A stretch of DNA of 64,000 bases from Thalassoroseus pseudoceratinae (GTDB lineage: Bacteria > Planctomycetota > Planctomycetia > Planctomycetales > Planctomycetaceae): positions 62,001-126,000 of the forward strand of contig NZ_JAALXT010000007.1 in NCBI RefSeq assembly GCF_011634775.1, in the 5' to 3' direction. The notes beneath the pieces were generated by a model. That model searched no databases. It was not told the origin of the DNA and saw only the letters and a program-made list of their open reading frames with translations. Within the stretch, counting starts at the first letter, position 1, and each line of letters opens with the position of its first letter. The translations under genes and the position numbers were made by a program. This document shows, piece by piece, positions 28,725-37,760 of the stretch.

Positions 28725-30401
28725 ATGTCTGCACTTGATCTCATCGATGATCTGAACGCTGTTTGTGCGAAACTGCAACAGACATTTGGGTCCGAGTTCC
28801 ATATCTGGGAGGAAAACGCGGACCGATGGGAAGTGCCGATTGGAATGGAACGTCGGCTCCTGAATGATGAACTTCGCGTATGGTTGACCGAGGACCGCGA
28901 ACGTTTGCAAGATGGCCATTCGATTTCGCGGCTGCAATCAGACGGTCGTACAGCTCTCGCGATTCCGTTGACTGGTGAAGACGACGAAGAATCGATGATG
29001 GTCGCGATCGGTTTTGTCGAGGACAACTTTGAACAACTCGCAACGATCGCCGGCGACCTGTCTCAAACCTCGCTGCTCAGTACCTTTGAGATTAGTAGTC
29101 TCAAGTCAATGGTTGCCGAGTACCGACGGCAAGTGACAGATGACTTTGAAGAACGCACCTTCTTGAGGCACGTGACTCGCTATGTCGAGCATTGTAGTTT
29201 AACGACGAGTCTACAAGGAGTTGCCAACGAGATTCTTCCTCGCCTTCAGCAGCTCGCGGGCTTCCACTCACTTCACCTTGTAATTCCGAATGACGGTCAA
29301 CTGGGACTGCCTAGTGATCAATCAACCCGGAATCTTAGTTTCGGCCATCAGGAAATTCCGCAGGCAGAAGTTCGGGCACTCATTCAGCAATTCGCAGCGA
29401 CGGATGGCACGCGTCCTGTCGTGCTCGCAACCCGGCGATGTCCGCAACTGAAAGAGGTGTGTCCGGTCGCCTATTCAGTGGCATTGACAACTCTCATGCG
29501 GAAAGAAGAGCGTTTCGGTTGGCTGGTTGCGATCAATGGAGAACACAATCAAACGAGACCGTCGCGACGAAACAAATCGTCAGTTGTGAGCGAACTGGGT
29601 TCAGTTGAAGCTTCGTTGCTCGAATCGACTGGCATTCTGATTGCATCGCATGCTCATAACCGTCGATTGTACGCAGCTAAAGAAGAGATGACGATTGAGC
29701 TGGTCCGATCACTCGTCGCGGCCCTCGACGCACGTGATGAATATACCTGTGGTCACAGTGATCGCGTGGCATGCATGTCGAAGCATTTAGCAAAGTGTAT
29801 GGGACTGCCGGAAACCGAATGTCAGATTATTTATCTATCTGGACTCTTGCATGACCTTGGGAAGATTGGCATTAGTGATAGTGTCCTGTTGAAACCGGGT
29901 CGTTTAACAGACGAGGAGTTTGAGAAAATCAAGCAGCATCCTCAACGTGGCTATGATTTGCTCAAACGATTGAAACCCCTGAAACCAATGTTGCCTGGTG
30001 TTCTTCATCATCACGAGGCGTGGGATGGATCTGGGTATCCGCATGGTTTAGCGGGCGAAGAAATTCCGTTGATCGGTCGAATCATGGCCGTTTCCGACTC
30101 TTTTGACGCCATGACAAGTAACCGTCCTTATCGGAACGGAATGTCGTTGGCGAAAGCGGAAGCGATAATGCGAGATGGAGCCGGTCGGCAATGGCAAGCA
30201 GAACTAGTCGACGTGTTCTTTGAGAACGTCGAAGAGATGACAGCGATCTGTGCAAACTCACGCGAACGGACTGATCGATTGCTAGGTCGTTATGACGATC
30301 CGAACACGAAAGTGGATGATCGTTTCGATTCCGAAAGCGATCTCACCAAAGCATTCCAGTCCAGCACGAATTCTTTGCTCTGTCTCGACACAACGCTCTA
30401 A
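28725..30401 (+). CDS. HD-GYP domain protein (probable c-di-GMP phosphodiesterase)
   Basis: A 558-residue cytoplasmic protein. The N-terminal half looks like one or two GAF-type sensor domains (about 140-310). The HD-GYP domain spans about 320-510: SLVAALDARDEYTCGHSDRV, LLHDLGKIGISD (HD pair near 376), VLHHHEAWDGSGYPHGL, and SFDAMTSNRPYR. The GYP triplet is present, so c-di-GMP hydrolysis is likely. It heads the minor pseudopilin operon, so c-di-GMP probably tunes assembly or expression of the system. Confidence 0.9.
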   Translation: MSALDLIDDLNAVCAKLQQTFGSEFHIWEENADRWEVPIGMERRLLNDELRVWLTEDRERLQDGHSISRLQSDGRTALAIPLTGEDDEESMMVAIGFVEDNFEQLATIAGDLSQTSLLSTFEISSLKSMVAEYRRQVTDDFEERTFLRHVTRYVEHCSLTTSLQGVANEILPRLQQLAGFHSLHLVIPNDGQLGLPSDQSTRNLSFGHQEIPQAEVRALIQQFAATDGTRPVVLATRRCPQLKEVCPVAYSVALTTLMRKEERFGWLVAINGEHNQTRPSRRNKSSVVSELGSVEASLLESTGILIASHAHNRRLYAAKEEMTIELVRSLVAALDARDEYTCGHSDRVACMSKHLAKCMGLPETECQIIYLSGLLHDLGKIGISDSVLLKPGRLTDEEFEKIKQHPQRGYDLLKRLKPLKPMLPGVLHHHEAWDGSGYPHGLAGEEIPLIGRIMAVSDSFDAMTSNRPYRNGMSLAKAEAIMRDGAGRQWQAELVDVFFENVEEMTAICANSRERTDRLLGRYDDPNTKVDDRFDSESDLTKAFQSSTNSLLCLDTTL

Positions 30402-30523
30402 TGGTTAAGCCGTCCAATTGCTGAGATAGCCGACTTGCAGTCCTATCGAACTCATCACACCAATCCGAGTCAGTCAGTCGAACCTGAGCTATAGTAGATC
30501 TAAATACTTCTTGGCAGGTTCTG

Positions 30524-31096
30524 TTGCCAGGATCCCTTTGTGATGAGGTCACTCGTGTGATTGTCGCGTCCCGCCACCAATATTCGTCGCCTCATGCGTA
30601 TTCGTTGGCCTGTTCACGGACTTGCAGTGAGTTGCATCGCGCTTACACGCTTGTTGAATTGGTCATTGTGATGCTTGTGATGGGGATTCTTGCTGCGACG
30701 GCGATGCCTCAGTATTTCGCGATGTTGAACCACTACCGAGTGGAGGCTGCCGCCGCACAGTTAGCAGCTGACCTCCGATGGGCAAGACGATCTGCTCAAC
30801 AGACGGGTACAAGTCAGTCGGTGAATTTTACGTTGCCATCCCAATATGCAATGCCCGGAATGAGTGATCCAGATCATCCATCACAGGGCTTTGTAGTCGA
30901 TTTCACGTTGAGTCAACCCGGCGTTAGCATTCAGGCCGTCGATTTCGATTCCAGTACGACGATGTCGTTCGATATTTATGGTCGACCACAGACTAGTACT
31001 CCGCTGACCGCTGACGGGACTATCCAGGTTGGGGCCGGTAGCCAGATTCGAACGGTGACCGTTAATGCTGTCACGGGTCAAGTGAGCGGGTCATGA
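30524..31096 (+). CDS. GspH-like minor pseudopilin
   Basis: Up to 190 residues from a TTG at 30524; the true start is unsure, with an in-frame GTG at 30557 as an alternative. The type IV prepilin signal reads HRA|YTLVELVIVMLVMGILAA, with Glu at +5 but Ala rather than Gly at -1. The prepilin peptidase tolerates Ala in some substrates. The rest has a beta-rich GspH-like shape (LAADLRWARRSAQQTG, then SFDIYGRPQ). The stop overlaps the next gene's ATG by four bases. Confidence 0.8.
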   Translation: MPGSLCDEVTRVIVASRHQYSSPHAYSLACSRTCSELHRAYTLVELVIVMLVMGILAATAMPQYFAMLNHYRVEAAAAQLAADLRWARRSAQQTGTSQSVNFTLPSQYAMPGMSDPDHPSQGFVVDFTLSQPGVSIQAVDFDSSTTMSFDIYGRPQTSTPLTADGTIQVGAGSQIRTVTVNAVTGQVSGS

Positions 31097-32031
31097 AAAC
31101 AACACGCCTACCGTCTGTTTCTGTTTTTGCACGCCGTGGCTACTCGTTCGTCGAATTGATTGTCAGTGCGGGTGCGGCGACGCTATTGATGCTTGGACTG
31201 AGTAGCGCGTTGTTTCTGAGCGATGAAGCGTTGAATGGTATTGGCATTGTGGAAGAGCGGACCGAGGCGGCAGATGTGCAGGCGGCGATGCTCCGAGATC
31301 TTTCGCAAGCCCGGTTGTTTACACAACGGTCCGCGACCTCGGCGACCTTTCAGGTTCCTGATCGCGACGCTGATGGCCAAAGTGAAACGATGACCTACAG
31401 TTGGGTCGGCTCTCCGACGAATGAGTTGCAGTATTCGATTAACGGGAGTACGACGGTTCCATTACTATCGAATGTCCAAGGTTTTGACTTTGGTTGGGCA
31501 AGCCGCTCGATGACAGGGAACGCGTCGACCCCGCCTTCGATGGATCCGAACTCGTGGGGGAATCGCTGGGAAACCGGCGGAAACTTTGGTTACGAGGACG
31601 TTTTCAGCGGCGTCGAATCGGATCGCCGGAAGATCATCGCAACTCGGGTGACGCTCGACTCGGAACAGAAGATCATCAGCATTTCTGTGTATCTCAGCAT
31701 TTCCATCCTTGGGAATTCCGATGTCACCGTGGCCATGTATGGAGTTGACAATAACAACAATCCAAATAATTTGATCACGAACAGTTCGACCGAGAAGATT
31801 GGATCAAGCGGATGGACTACGTTCGGTGTGGCCCCGGTGACGATTCCCGCTGGAGAATACTATCTCGCCCTGAGTCATCGAGACGATGATGCGTCATTTC
31901 GCTACGCGAGTACAGGAGGGGAAACCCATGTCGCAAACAGCGATGCCTGTAAACGAGGTTGGGATGGTTCGTTCCCCAATGGGGCAATCGAGGACAACCG
32001 AAAAATTTCTATCTATGCGACTTATGAGTAA
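31093..32031 (+). CDS. GspJ-like minor pseudopilin with extra C-terminal domain
   Basis: A 312-residue protein, long for a minor pseudopilin (usually about 200). The prepilin site is RRG|YSFVELIVSAGAATLLML. The J-like core (about 15-155) contains AAMLRDLSQARLF and FQVPDRDADGQSE. From about 170 a second domain begins, with ATRVTLDSEQKIISISVYLS, VTVAMYGVDNN and IPAGEYYLALSHRDDDASF. This is the pattern of an extracellular beta-sandwich module, not part of normal GspJ. It could place a binding domain at the fibre tip. It overlaps both neighbours, by four and eight bases. Confidence 0.75.
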   Translation: MKTTRLPSVSVFARRGYSFVELIVSAGAATLLMLGLSSALFLSDEALNGIGIVEERTEAADVQAAMLRDLSQARLFTQRSATSATFQVPDRDADGQSETMTYSWVGSPTNELQYSINGSTTVPLLSNVQGFDFGWASRSMTGNASTPPSMDPNSWGNRWETGGNFGYEDVFSGVESDRRKIIATRVTLDSEQKIISISVYLSISILGNSDVTVAMYGVDNNNNPNNLITNSSTEKIGSSGWTTFGVAPVTIPAGEYYLALSHRDDDASFRYASTGGETHVANSDACKRGWDGSFPNGAIEDNRKISIYATYE

Positions 32032-32689
32032 TCTATCTCGACGTCCGCGAAATCACTTGCATCGTCGAAGGGTATTGTGTCCCCGACGTAATGGCTTGAC
32101 GTTGGTCGAAGTCGCCGTGTCGACCTTACTTGTTGGACTTGTACTCGTGGGATCGTTGAAGGTGGTGGGTGGTATACTCCAGACAAGGATGGCTGCTGAA
32201 CAGCTTCTTGATGGCACGGCGTTGGCTCAGGAATTGATGAACGAAATTCTTAGTCAACACTACGAGGAGCCAACAGAGTTACTCGGTTTTGGCGTGGAGC
32301 TTTCCGAGTTGGGAAGCAACCGCAATTCATGGGACGATGTGGACGACTACAACAATTGGAGTGCTTCTCCGCCTCGGTTAAAGGATAACACCACGCTGTC
32401 GGCGTACTCTGGGTGGACTCGGAGTGTCCAAGTGCGAAGAGCGAAACTGAGTCATCCGAATGATAATTCTTTGACCGACCAAGGACTGAAGCGAATCGAA
32501 GTGACGGTGACCGCACCGGACGGCGTACAAACAGTATTGCTTGCGTGGCGGTCCCAATGGGGCAGCTTGGAGCAACCTCCGGCTGCCGATGCGACTGTGC
32601 ATACACATGTGACCAACCAAATTCAGTTGACGGGTGGACGGACACACTACTCCTCGACAGCATTATCGAACCATGCGCAAGATCAATAA
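32024..32689 (+). CDS. GspI-like minor pseudopilin
   Basis: A 221-residue protein from the ATG at 32024, which overlaps the preceding stop by eight bases; an ATG at 32015 is also possible. A long Arg-rich leader precedes the prepilin site RRNG|LTLVEVAVSTLLVGLVLVGS. The body contains LDGTALAQELMNEILSQHYEE, the typical I/V-family helix region, and ends with beta strands IEVTVTAPDGVQTVLLAW. I-type pseudopilins form the fibre tip with J and K. It overlaps the following gene by 17 bases. Confidence 0.8.
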   Translation: MSNLSRRPRNHLHRRRVLCPRRNGLTLVEVAVSTLLVGLVLVGSLKVVGGILQTRMAAEQLLDGTALAQELMNEILSQHYEEPTELLGFGVELSELGSNRNSWDDVDDYNNWSASPPRLKDNTTLSAYSGWTRSVQVRRAKLSHPNDNSLTDQGLKRIEVTVTAPDGVQTVLLAWRSQWGSLEQPPAADATVHTHVTNQIQLTGGRTHYSSTALSNHAQDQ

Positions 32690-33983
32690 ATCACAGCCGA
32701 CTCGCAACAATCCGCAACCCACTCGCGGGGGCTTTCTCTATGTAGCGGTACTGTTGGTGACAATCATTGTGTCCATGATCAGCTTGGCCGCCATGAGTGT
32801 GGCTCAATCACAGTTGAAGATGGCGACCGGCACGACCGACATCGAACAAATTCGCGTGCTCGCCCGATCTGGCATTGAATTGGGAATGGCACAAATCCAA
32901 AGCGATTCCAATTGGCAAGCGAACATCGTGCATGGCACGGAGCATCCGAGTTCCCCTGTCGGAGCGAATGGAGGCACGATGACTTGGCGGCTCGACGACG
33001 ATCCCGGCGGGAACGGCAAGTTGCTCACGGGGATCGGTCGCAAGGACGGTTCCGAGTATCGATTGCAGGTCGGAGTCGGTACTGGCGGATCGAATACGGT
33101 CGGGGTCCCAATGCTCGTCGGGGGAACGCTGTGGGTTGGCAATTATACAACCGATGAATCGCTGGTTATTAACGGCGGACCGATTCGCTGCAATTCAACC
33201 GTCACCAACTGGGGCATCCTGAATAGTGACTTAGAGGCACAAGGTTTTTCCAATACCGGTAGTTACTCCGGCACTGCAACCGTCCCTGGCGGAAACCATG
33301 CAATGCCTGATCCGCAGACGGTTTTCGACTACTACGTGAGTCAAGGGACAGCCATCCCCACCGGTCCGTTAGATGACGGACTTGGCGGATTAAGTATGGA
33401 TGATGTGCTTTTTAGTCCGTCTAACAATCCCTACGGAACGCCAAACTCGGATGGGATCTATATTATTGATTGCGGCGGCAAGAGTCTTAGCATGCAAAAC
33501 CTACGCGTCGTCGGGACACTTGTCATTATTAACGGTGGGACTGGCACGACGGGCACCTCCCTCAAGAAAGAGGTGAACTTTGAACCTGCGTACAACAATT
33601 ATCCCTCACTACTGGTCCAAGGGGACCTGGAATTAAGAATTACCTCTGGCAGTCTGAGCGAGGCGGATGCCGGGACTAACTTCAATCCCTCAGGAACGCC
33701 TTGGCAAGGTAACACGGATAGCGATACCTCTGATAGTTACCCCTCTCGGATGGCCGGGATTGTTTACGCAACCGGGAACATGACGCTTCATGGTGGTAAC
33801 AAGAATGAGAGTTTTCTATTGAACGGTGTGCTGATCTGCAACGGGAACGTTGTTCTGGAGAAACAGTGTCAGGCATCGGTTGATTTTGATTCCACTGCCT
33901 CCAACGATCCGCCACCAGGTTTCGGATCGTCAAACAACGGTGAGATTATCCCTGGCACATGGACGCGAGTCTCTACTCCTTGA
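32673..33983 (+). CDS. GspK/PilX-like tip pseudopilin with Gly-rich beta region
   Basis: A 436-residue protein from the ATG at 32673. The hydrophobic start, RGG|FLYVAVLLVTIIVSMISLAAMS, lacks the +5 Glu, as expected for GspK. The next helix IEQIRVLARSGIELGMAQI is typical of GspK/PilX N-termini. The remainder (about 100-436) is rich in Gly, Asn, Ser and Thr, with repeated strands such as VLMNGVLICNGNV-like and GTLVIINGGTGTTG patterns. It resembles polymer-forming or beta-helix sequence rather than the usual helical GspK domain. This may be an adhesin-like or structural tip. Confidence 0.7.
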   Translation: MRKINKSQPTRNNPQPTRGGFLYVAVLLVTIIVSMISLAAMSVAQSQLKMATGTTDIEQIRVLARSGIELGMAQIQSDSNWQANIVHGTEHPSSPVGANGGTMTWRLDDDPGGNGKLLTGIGRKDGSEYRLQVGVGTGGSNTVGVPMLVGGTLWVGNYTTDESLVINGGPIRCNSTVTNWGILNSDLEAQGFSNTGSYSGTATVPGGNHAMPDPQTVFDYYVSQGTAIPTGPLDDGLGGLSMDDVLFSPSNNPYGTPNSDGIYIIDCGGKSLSMQNLRVVGTLVIINGGTGTTGTSLKKEVNFEPAYNNYPSLLVQGDLELRITSGSLSEADAGTNFNPSGTPWQGNTDSDTSDSYPSRMAGIVYATGNMTLHGGNKNESFLLNGVLICNGNVVLEKQCQASVDFDSTASNDPPPGFGSSNNGEIIPGTWTRVSTP

Positions 33984-34211
33984 GGTTTCCAGGTTGGTTA
34001 TTGATCGACCACGTCTATGATTCCGGCCCAATGAACTTGAGGTACTTTGTCAACGCGATGTTGTCTTGCGGAAACATCAAGGGCTGATCTTCGTCCGAGA
34101 AACGAACCAATTCGCTGAGTTTCCGGTGTTATTCGGTATTCCGCACTCGTGGCATCAGCTTTGCTTGGTTGAACGTCAAACGACTTTTTGACGTTGACAC
34201 CAGGTTTTCTT

Positions 34212-35063
34212 ATGCGTCGAGTTCGCCTCGTTCATGTTGGTTGGGTGTTTCATCTGCTTGTTGCAGTTGCTCTTGGTGAGTCTTCCGAGACGCCCCCTCG
34301 TTCGACTAGCACAGACCATTCGTCACTGATGGCGGTTGAGACACTCGATGGTCGAACGCTCGTTGGTCATCTCGAGCCAACACCCGATGCCGCGACTGTT
34401 CACCTCCGGACTGAACGCTCGGGTATTGTTCTTCGGTCTCAGATCCCGAGAGATCGCGTTCGCCAGATTCGGCCCTATGACGACTCGCATGTCTTGCGGA
34501 TTGAAGGGCAAGCATCGCAACGACCATTCATTCCACCTCAACCATCGCAGCGGTTGGTGCTATCGGATGTTGCTTCCGAAGCGGAACCAGTCGATGTATT
34601 GCGAGTCCGAGCTTGGGTTGAAAACTGGGACCGTGACGCCGAGCCGGATGGATTGCGAGTAGCGGTCTTGGCACTTTCCAAAACGGGCCGACCTGTGTCG
34701 GTCAATGGATCGTTGACCGCTGAGTTGGTTGCTCGGCGGTTCGACTACAATCGAGAACGAGACCGTCTTGGTGTGGTCGAGCGGTGGTCTCGACAACTCA
34801 AAGTGAACGACTTTGGCCCACAGGGAGCCATCGTCGATCTACCGTTCAATCGAATCGAACCAAACCGTGACTTCGATCTCATTCCGGTCGGTCTGCTCAG
34901 TGTGAGTCTCGGTGTTCCTGGCGAAGGGCTGTTTGAAGCCGCGGAGTACGATGTGCCACTGCGGCGTCCCAGTTACATCCGCGATGAGTTACAACTCCAC
35001 ACCGGAAGTCGTCAGTACCGTCGCCTGCCATCACTTCCGAGTCGGCTACTTGATCATCCGTAG
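34212..35063 (+). CDS. Secreted hypothetical protein next to the secretion genes
   Basis: A 283-residue protein from the ATG at 34212, which opens a signal peptide (MRRVRLVHVGWVFHLLVAVALGES); an earlier frame start at 34188 is less likely. The first part, VETLDGRTLVGHLEP, then SGIVLRSQIPRDRVRQI, resembles a small beta-barrel common in planctomycete secreted proteins. The middle has VLRVRAWVENWDRDAEPDGLRVAV, a beta-sandwich-like segment. I know no named family. It lies between the pseudopilins and the convergent secretin and may be an accessory or substrate. Confidence 0.65.
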   Translation: MRRVRLVHVGWVFHLLVAVALGESSETPPRSTSTDHSSLMAVETLDGRTLVGHLEPTPDAATVHLRTERSGIVLRSQIPRDRVRQIRPYDDSHVLRIEGQASQRPFIPPQPSQRLVLSDVASEAEPVDVLRVRAWVENWDRDAEPDGLRVAVLALSKTGRPVSVNGSLTAELVARRFDYNRERDRLGVVERWSRQLKVNDFGPQGAIVDLPFNRIEPNRDFDLIPVGLLSVSLGVPGEGLFEAAEYDVPLRRPSYIRDELQLHTGSRQYRRLPSLPSRLLDHP

Positions 35064-35093
35064 CCAACTGCCATTCGAGTGATGCGAAGGCGG

Positions 35094-37106
35094 CTATGGT
35101 GCATCATAGTCGTAGGTGTGTTCAAAGATTGGCACCTCGTCTTCGTAGCCAATGGAGTTGGGGTCACTGTAGAACTCGGGTTCGCCATATGATTGAGGCG
35201 AGCGGTGAACATCGTATCGCGAGTTCGGATCGTACCCACCCAGTTCCGAGTTGGCCGGCACGTAGTATTCCGGTGGCAACGGATACGGATCGTGCAGATT
35301 CCGGACGGCATCGGGGAGTCGGCGGAGCTTCACCCGCCGTGGGTCTTTCATGGCGTCGGGAAGTGCACCTTCCGTCGGACGTACATACCGTTTCAGGTTT
35401 TGATCGAGCAACGGCGTCGTCGCACGTTGGTACTGATTGTGTTCGGCGAGCCTTGGAGCACAGCCCTGCGTGACCACACGGGGAACCAAGGCCACAACGA
35501 TCTCTCGTCGTTCTCGACCGGCTTCACGACGGCCGAACAATCGCCCAACGGCCCAAAGGTCACCAACGATGGGTAATTTCGATTGACGGTCCGCGTCGAC
35601 TTCTTGAATCAGTCCCCCGATGATGATTCCGCGACCATCATCGAGAATGACCGAAGTCGCCACTTCCGTCGTGGATTTGTCTGGTAGCCCCGTGGTCTCG
35701 TTGACTTGTCCCGTGGAAATTTCTGGTTGAACGGTCATCACGACCCGACGGTCGGCGGTCACCTGTGGAGTCACCCGCAGCAGCACCCCAACATCCACAA
35801 ACTCGACCTGTTGCAAAGTCGAAGTCTGCGTGGTTGTCGTGACGAAGAAACCGAGTCGCTCACCGATTTGAATTTTTGCTTCTTGACCGTTGAGCACCAT
35901 GACCTTGGGGGAGGCCAGTGTTTTCGCGTTGTTAGTGACCTGCAAGCACTCGATCAATGAGGTCAACTGCGTTCCTTCAATGCTAAAGAGCATCCCAGAC
36001 GACGCCAACGGATTGGCCCCCGCGGTCTCTAATTTGAGTTTCGTGTTGCTAAGATTCGATAGGTACTCGAAGTTCACGCCATGCGTGGTATCGTCAGACA
36101 GTCGCACTTCCAGAATGTGGGCTTCGATCAACACCTGACGGGGAGCTTGATCGATTTGTGCGATGTACTGTTCGATCCGCCTCATGTAACCGGGGAGATC
36201 CTCAACGACGATGGAATCATTTGTGCGGCGGCTATTATTAGCATCAGATTCGGTTGCGAAAATGTTTCCCACGGGCGAGAGAAGACCTTGCACCACTTTC
36301 TCGATATCACTCGCTGAAACAAAATCCAGCTGGAAAACGCGGACTTCGCGACCTTGAATCGCCGGATTGACGTGGTTTTCTTCTTTGATACTCGAGACAT
36401 ACACAATATTCTTTTCCAGATGCCAAGTGCACCCGGAACTTCGGAGGATGGCATCGAGGGCTTCTTCGACCGAAACCTTGTGCAATGTCACTGTCACCGG
36501 ATGGATCAAATCGCTGCTCGTCACCAGGTTCAGGCCTTGTTGCTCGGCGATGAGTGAAAGCACCGTGTTCAAGGGAGCGTCGCGGACCGACAGCGAAATC
36601 TTCTCGCCTTGCGCAGCGACGTGGACATCCTCTTCGCCGGACTCGCTGCGGAGCGGTAGCGGAAGCGTTGGCCTCGGTTCCGCTTCTGGCTTCGGCGCGA
36701 GTTCGGTCGCCCAATTCGAATCCGTTGTGACGGCCGATCTCATGGTTGGCGTCGGAGCGGGAGGAGGGTTCGCCGTTTTCGAGAACAGGTTCGGCGTTGT
36801 ATTTTCCGTCCATTGAGCTTTCTGAATCGACGGTGTCGCCGTGTGCTCGTGGTCCATGGCATGATCGAAACTTTGCCACGACGTCGGTATGGTCGGATTC
36901 GACGATGACGTGCTCGAAGTAGCCGATGTCGACTGAAGTGGCGGTGGATCGGTTGCCGTCAAAGTCGAATCATTTTCTGAACTGGTCGACGACAACCAGG
37001 TTAGCAATCCGGGCGTCAAACGTTCACGACTTGCACACCCCGCCACACAGAGGGCGATGAGCACTGTAAGAAGCGACACTTGGGAGGAGAGCTGAATCCG
37101 CATCAT
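35094..37106 (-). CDS. GspD/PilQ-type secretin lipoprotein
   Basis: A 670-residue protein. The N-terminus is a lipoprotein signal (VLIALCVAGC, lipobox Cys near 24). A Ser/Thr/Pro-rich stretch follows (to about 150), then an STN-like domain (about 165-235, LSVRDAPLNTVLSLIAEQQG). Next are N-domain repeats with VFQLDFVSASDIEKVVQGLL, and the secretin pore (about 370-560: PKVMVLNGQEAKIQIG, VGVLLRVTPQVTADRRVVM, DDGRGIIIGGLIQE). A proline/tyrosine-rich tail ends the protein. It forms the outer-membrane channel. It is monocistronic and convergent to the pseudopilin operon. Confidence 0.92.
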   Translation of the reverse strand: MMRIQLSSQVSLLTVLIALCVAGCASRERLTPGLLTWLSSTSSENDSTLTATDPPPLQSTSATSSTSSSNPTIPTSWQSFDHAMDHEHTATPSIQKAQWTENTTPNLFSKTANPPPAPTPTMRSAVTTDSNWATELAPKPEAEPRPTLPLPLRSESGEEDVHVAAQGEKISLSVRDAPLNTVLSLIAEQQGLNLVTSSDLIHPVTVTLHKVSVEEALDAILRSSGCTWHLEKNIVYVSSIKEENHVNPAIQGREVRVFQLDFVSASDIEKVVQGLLSPVGNIFATESDANNSRRTNDSIVVEDLPGYMRRIEQYIAQIDQAPRQVLIEAHILEVRLSDDTTHGVNFEYLSNLSNTKLKLETAGANPLASSGMLFSIEGTQLTSLIECLQVTNNAKTLASPKVMVLNGQEAKIQIGERLGFFVTTTTQTSTLQQVEFVDVGVLLRVTPQVTADRRVVMTVQPEISTGQVNETTGLPDKSTTEVATSVILDDGRGIIIGGLIQEVDADRQSKLPIVGDLWAVGRLFGRREAGRERREIVVALVPRVVTQGCAPRLAEHNQYQRATTPLLDQNLKRYVRPTEGALPDAMKDPRRVKLRRLPDAVRNLHDPYPLPPEYYVPANSELGGYDPNSRYDVHRSPQSYGEPEFYSDPNSIGYEDEVPIFEHTYDYDAP

Positions 37107-37760
37107 GACAATCTCGAAAGAATCTGAGATGCTTCCCGCGGTAAAAAGACGAGCAAGCTTAACGAATTATCGGACTCATACGGTCGCTACACTGCGAACA
37201 ACTCTTTCAGTCAGCAAATTCCGAATAACCCGCACAGAGTCACACAAACCGCGCAGAACCACCCAAAACAGACAAGAGTGGAAACATGGGCAACGCTGCC
37301 TCGCAAAAAGACATGGTCATTTGACTATCAGTGCTAGCAATAACTTTGACAGTCCTAATCATTCTTAAAAATTTTTATCAGGTCATTTTGCTGTTCGTGA
37401 TCGGTGGCGGGGCAGACAAGGCAGTTGGAGGCCGCTGCTCGGCTTGAGGATATGGCTTTTGATTGTCACCGGTTTGGCCACGTGGGAACGAGAGAACCAG
37501 GGCTCGCGTCATCCATGGCGACACTTCAAATCGGCTGTGGCCGCGTGCCTTGGAAAACTCGGTCTGCAGCGGGAATGCCCCTTCAACGTACGGTATCCAC
37601 CGTTGATCGACATGAGATCGGTCGTCAAACTAATTCACAGCCGGAAACGCAACACGCCGATCCCTTCCCGGCCAAACAGCAGATGAACGCATTGACACAC
37701 GCGGCCACAATTCGACCGTTGGTCCAACGAACTGTTACTCAAGACCGGAAGTCACTCACA
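37107..37760. other. Non-coding upstream region of the dehydrogenase/cytochrome gene
   Basis: This 654-base region lies between divergent genes. It includes an AT-rich patch (about 37351-37381, with aaaatttttatc) that could be promoter DNA. The frame from 37404 runs into the downstream gene, but its first 119 codons lack any protein signature and place a signal peptide internally. I treat them as untranslated. No RNA gene is recognised. Confidence 0.45.
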
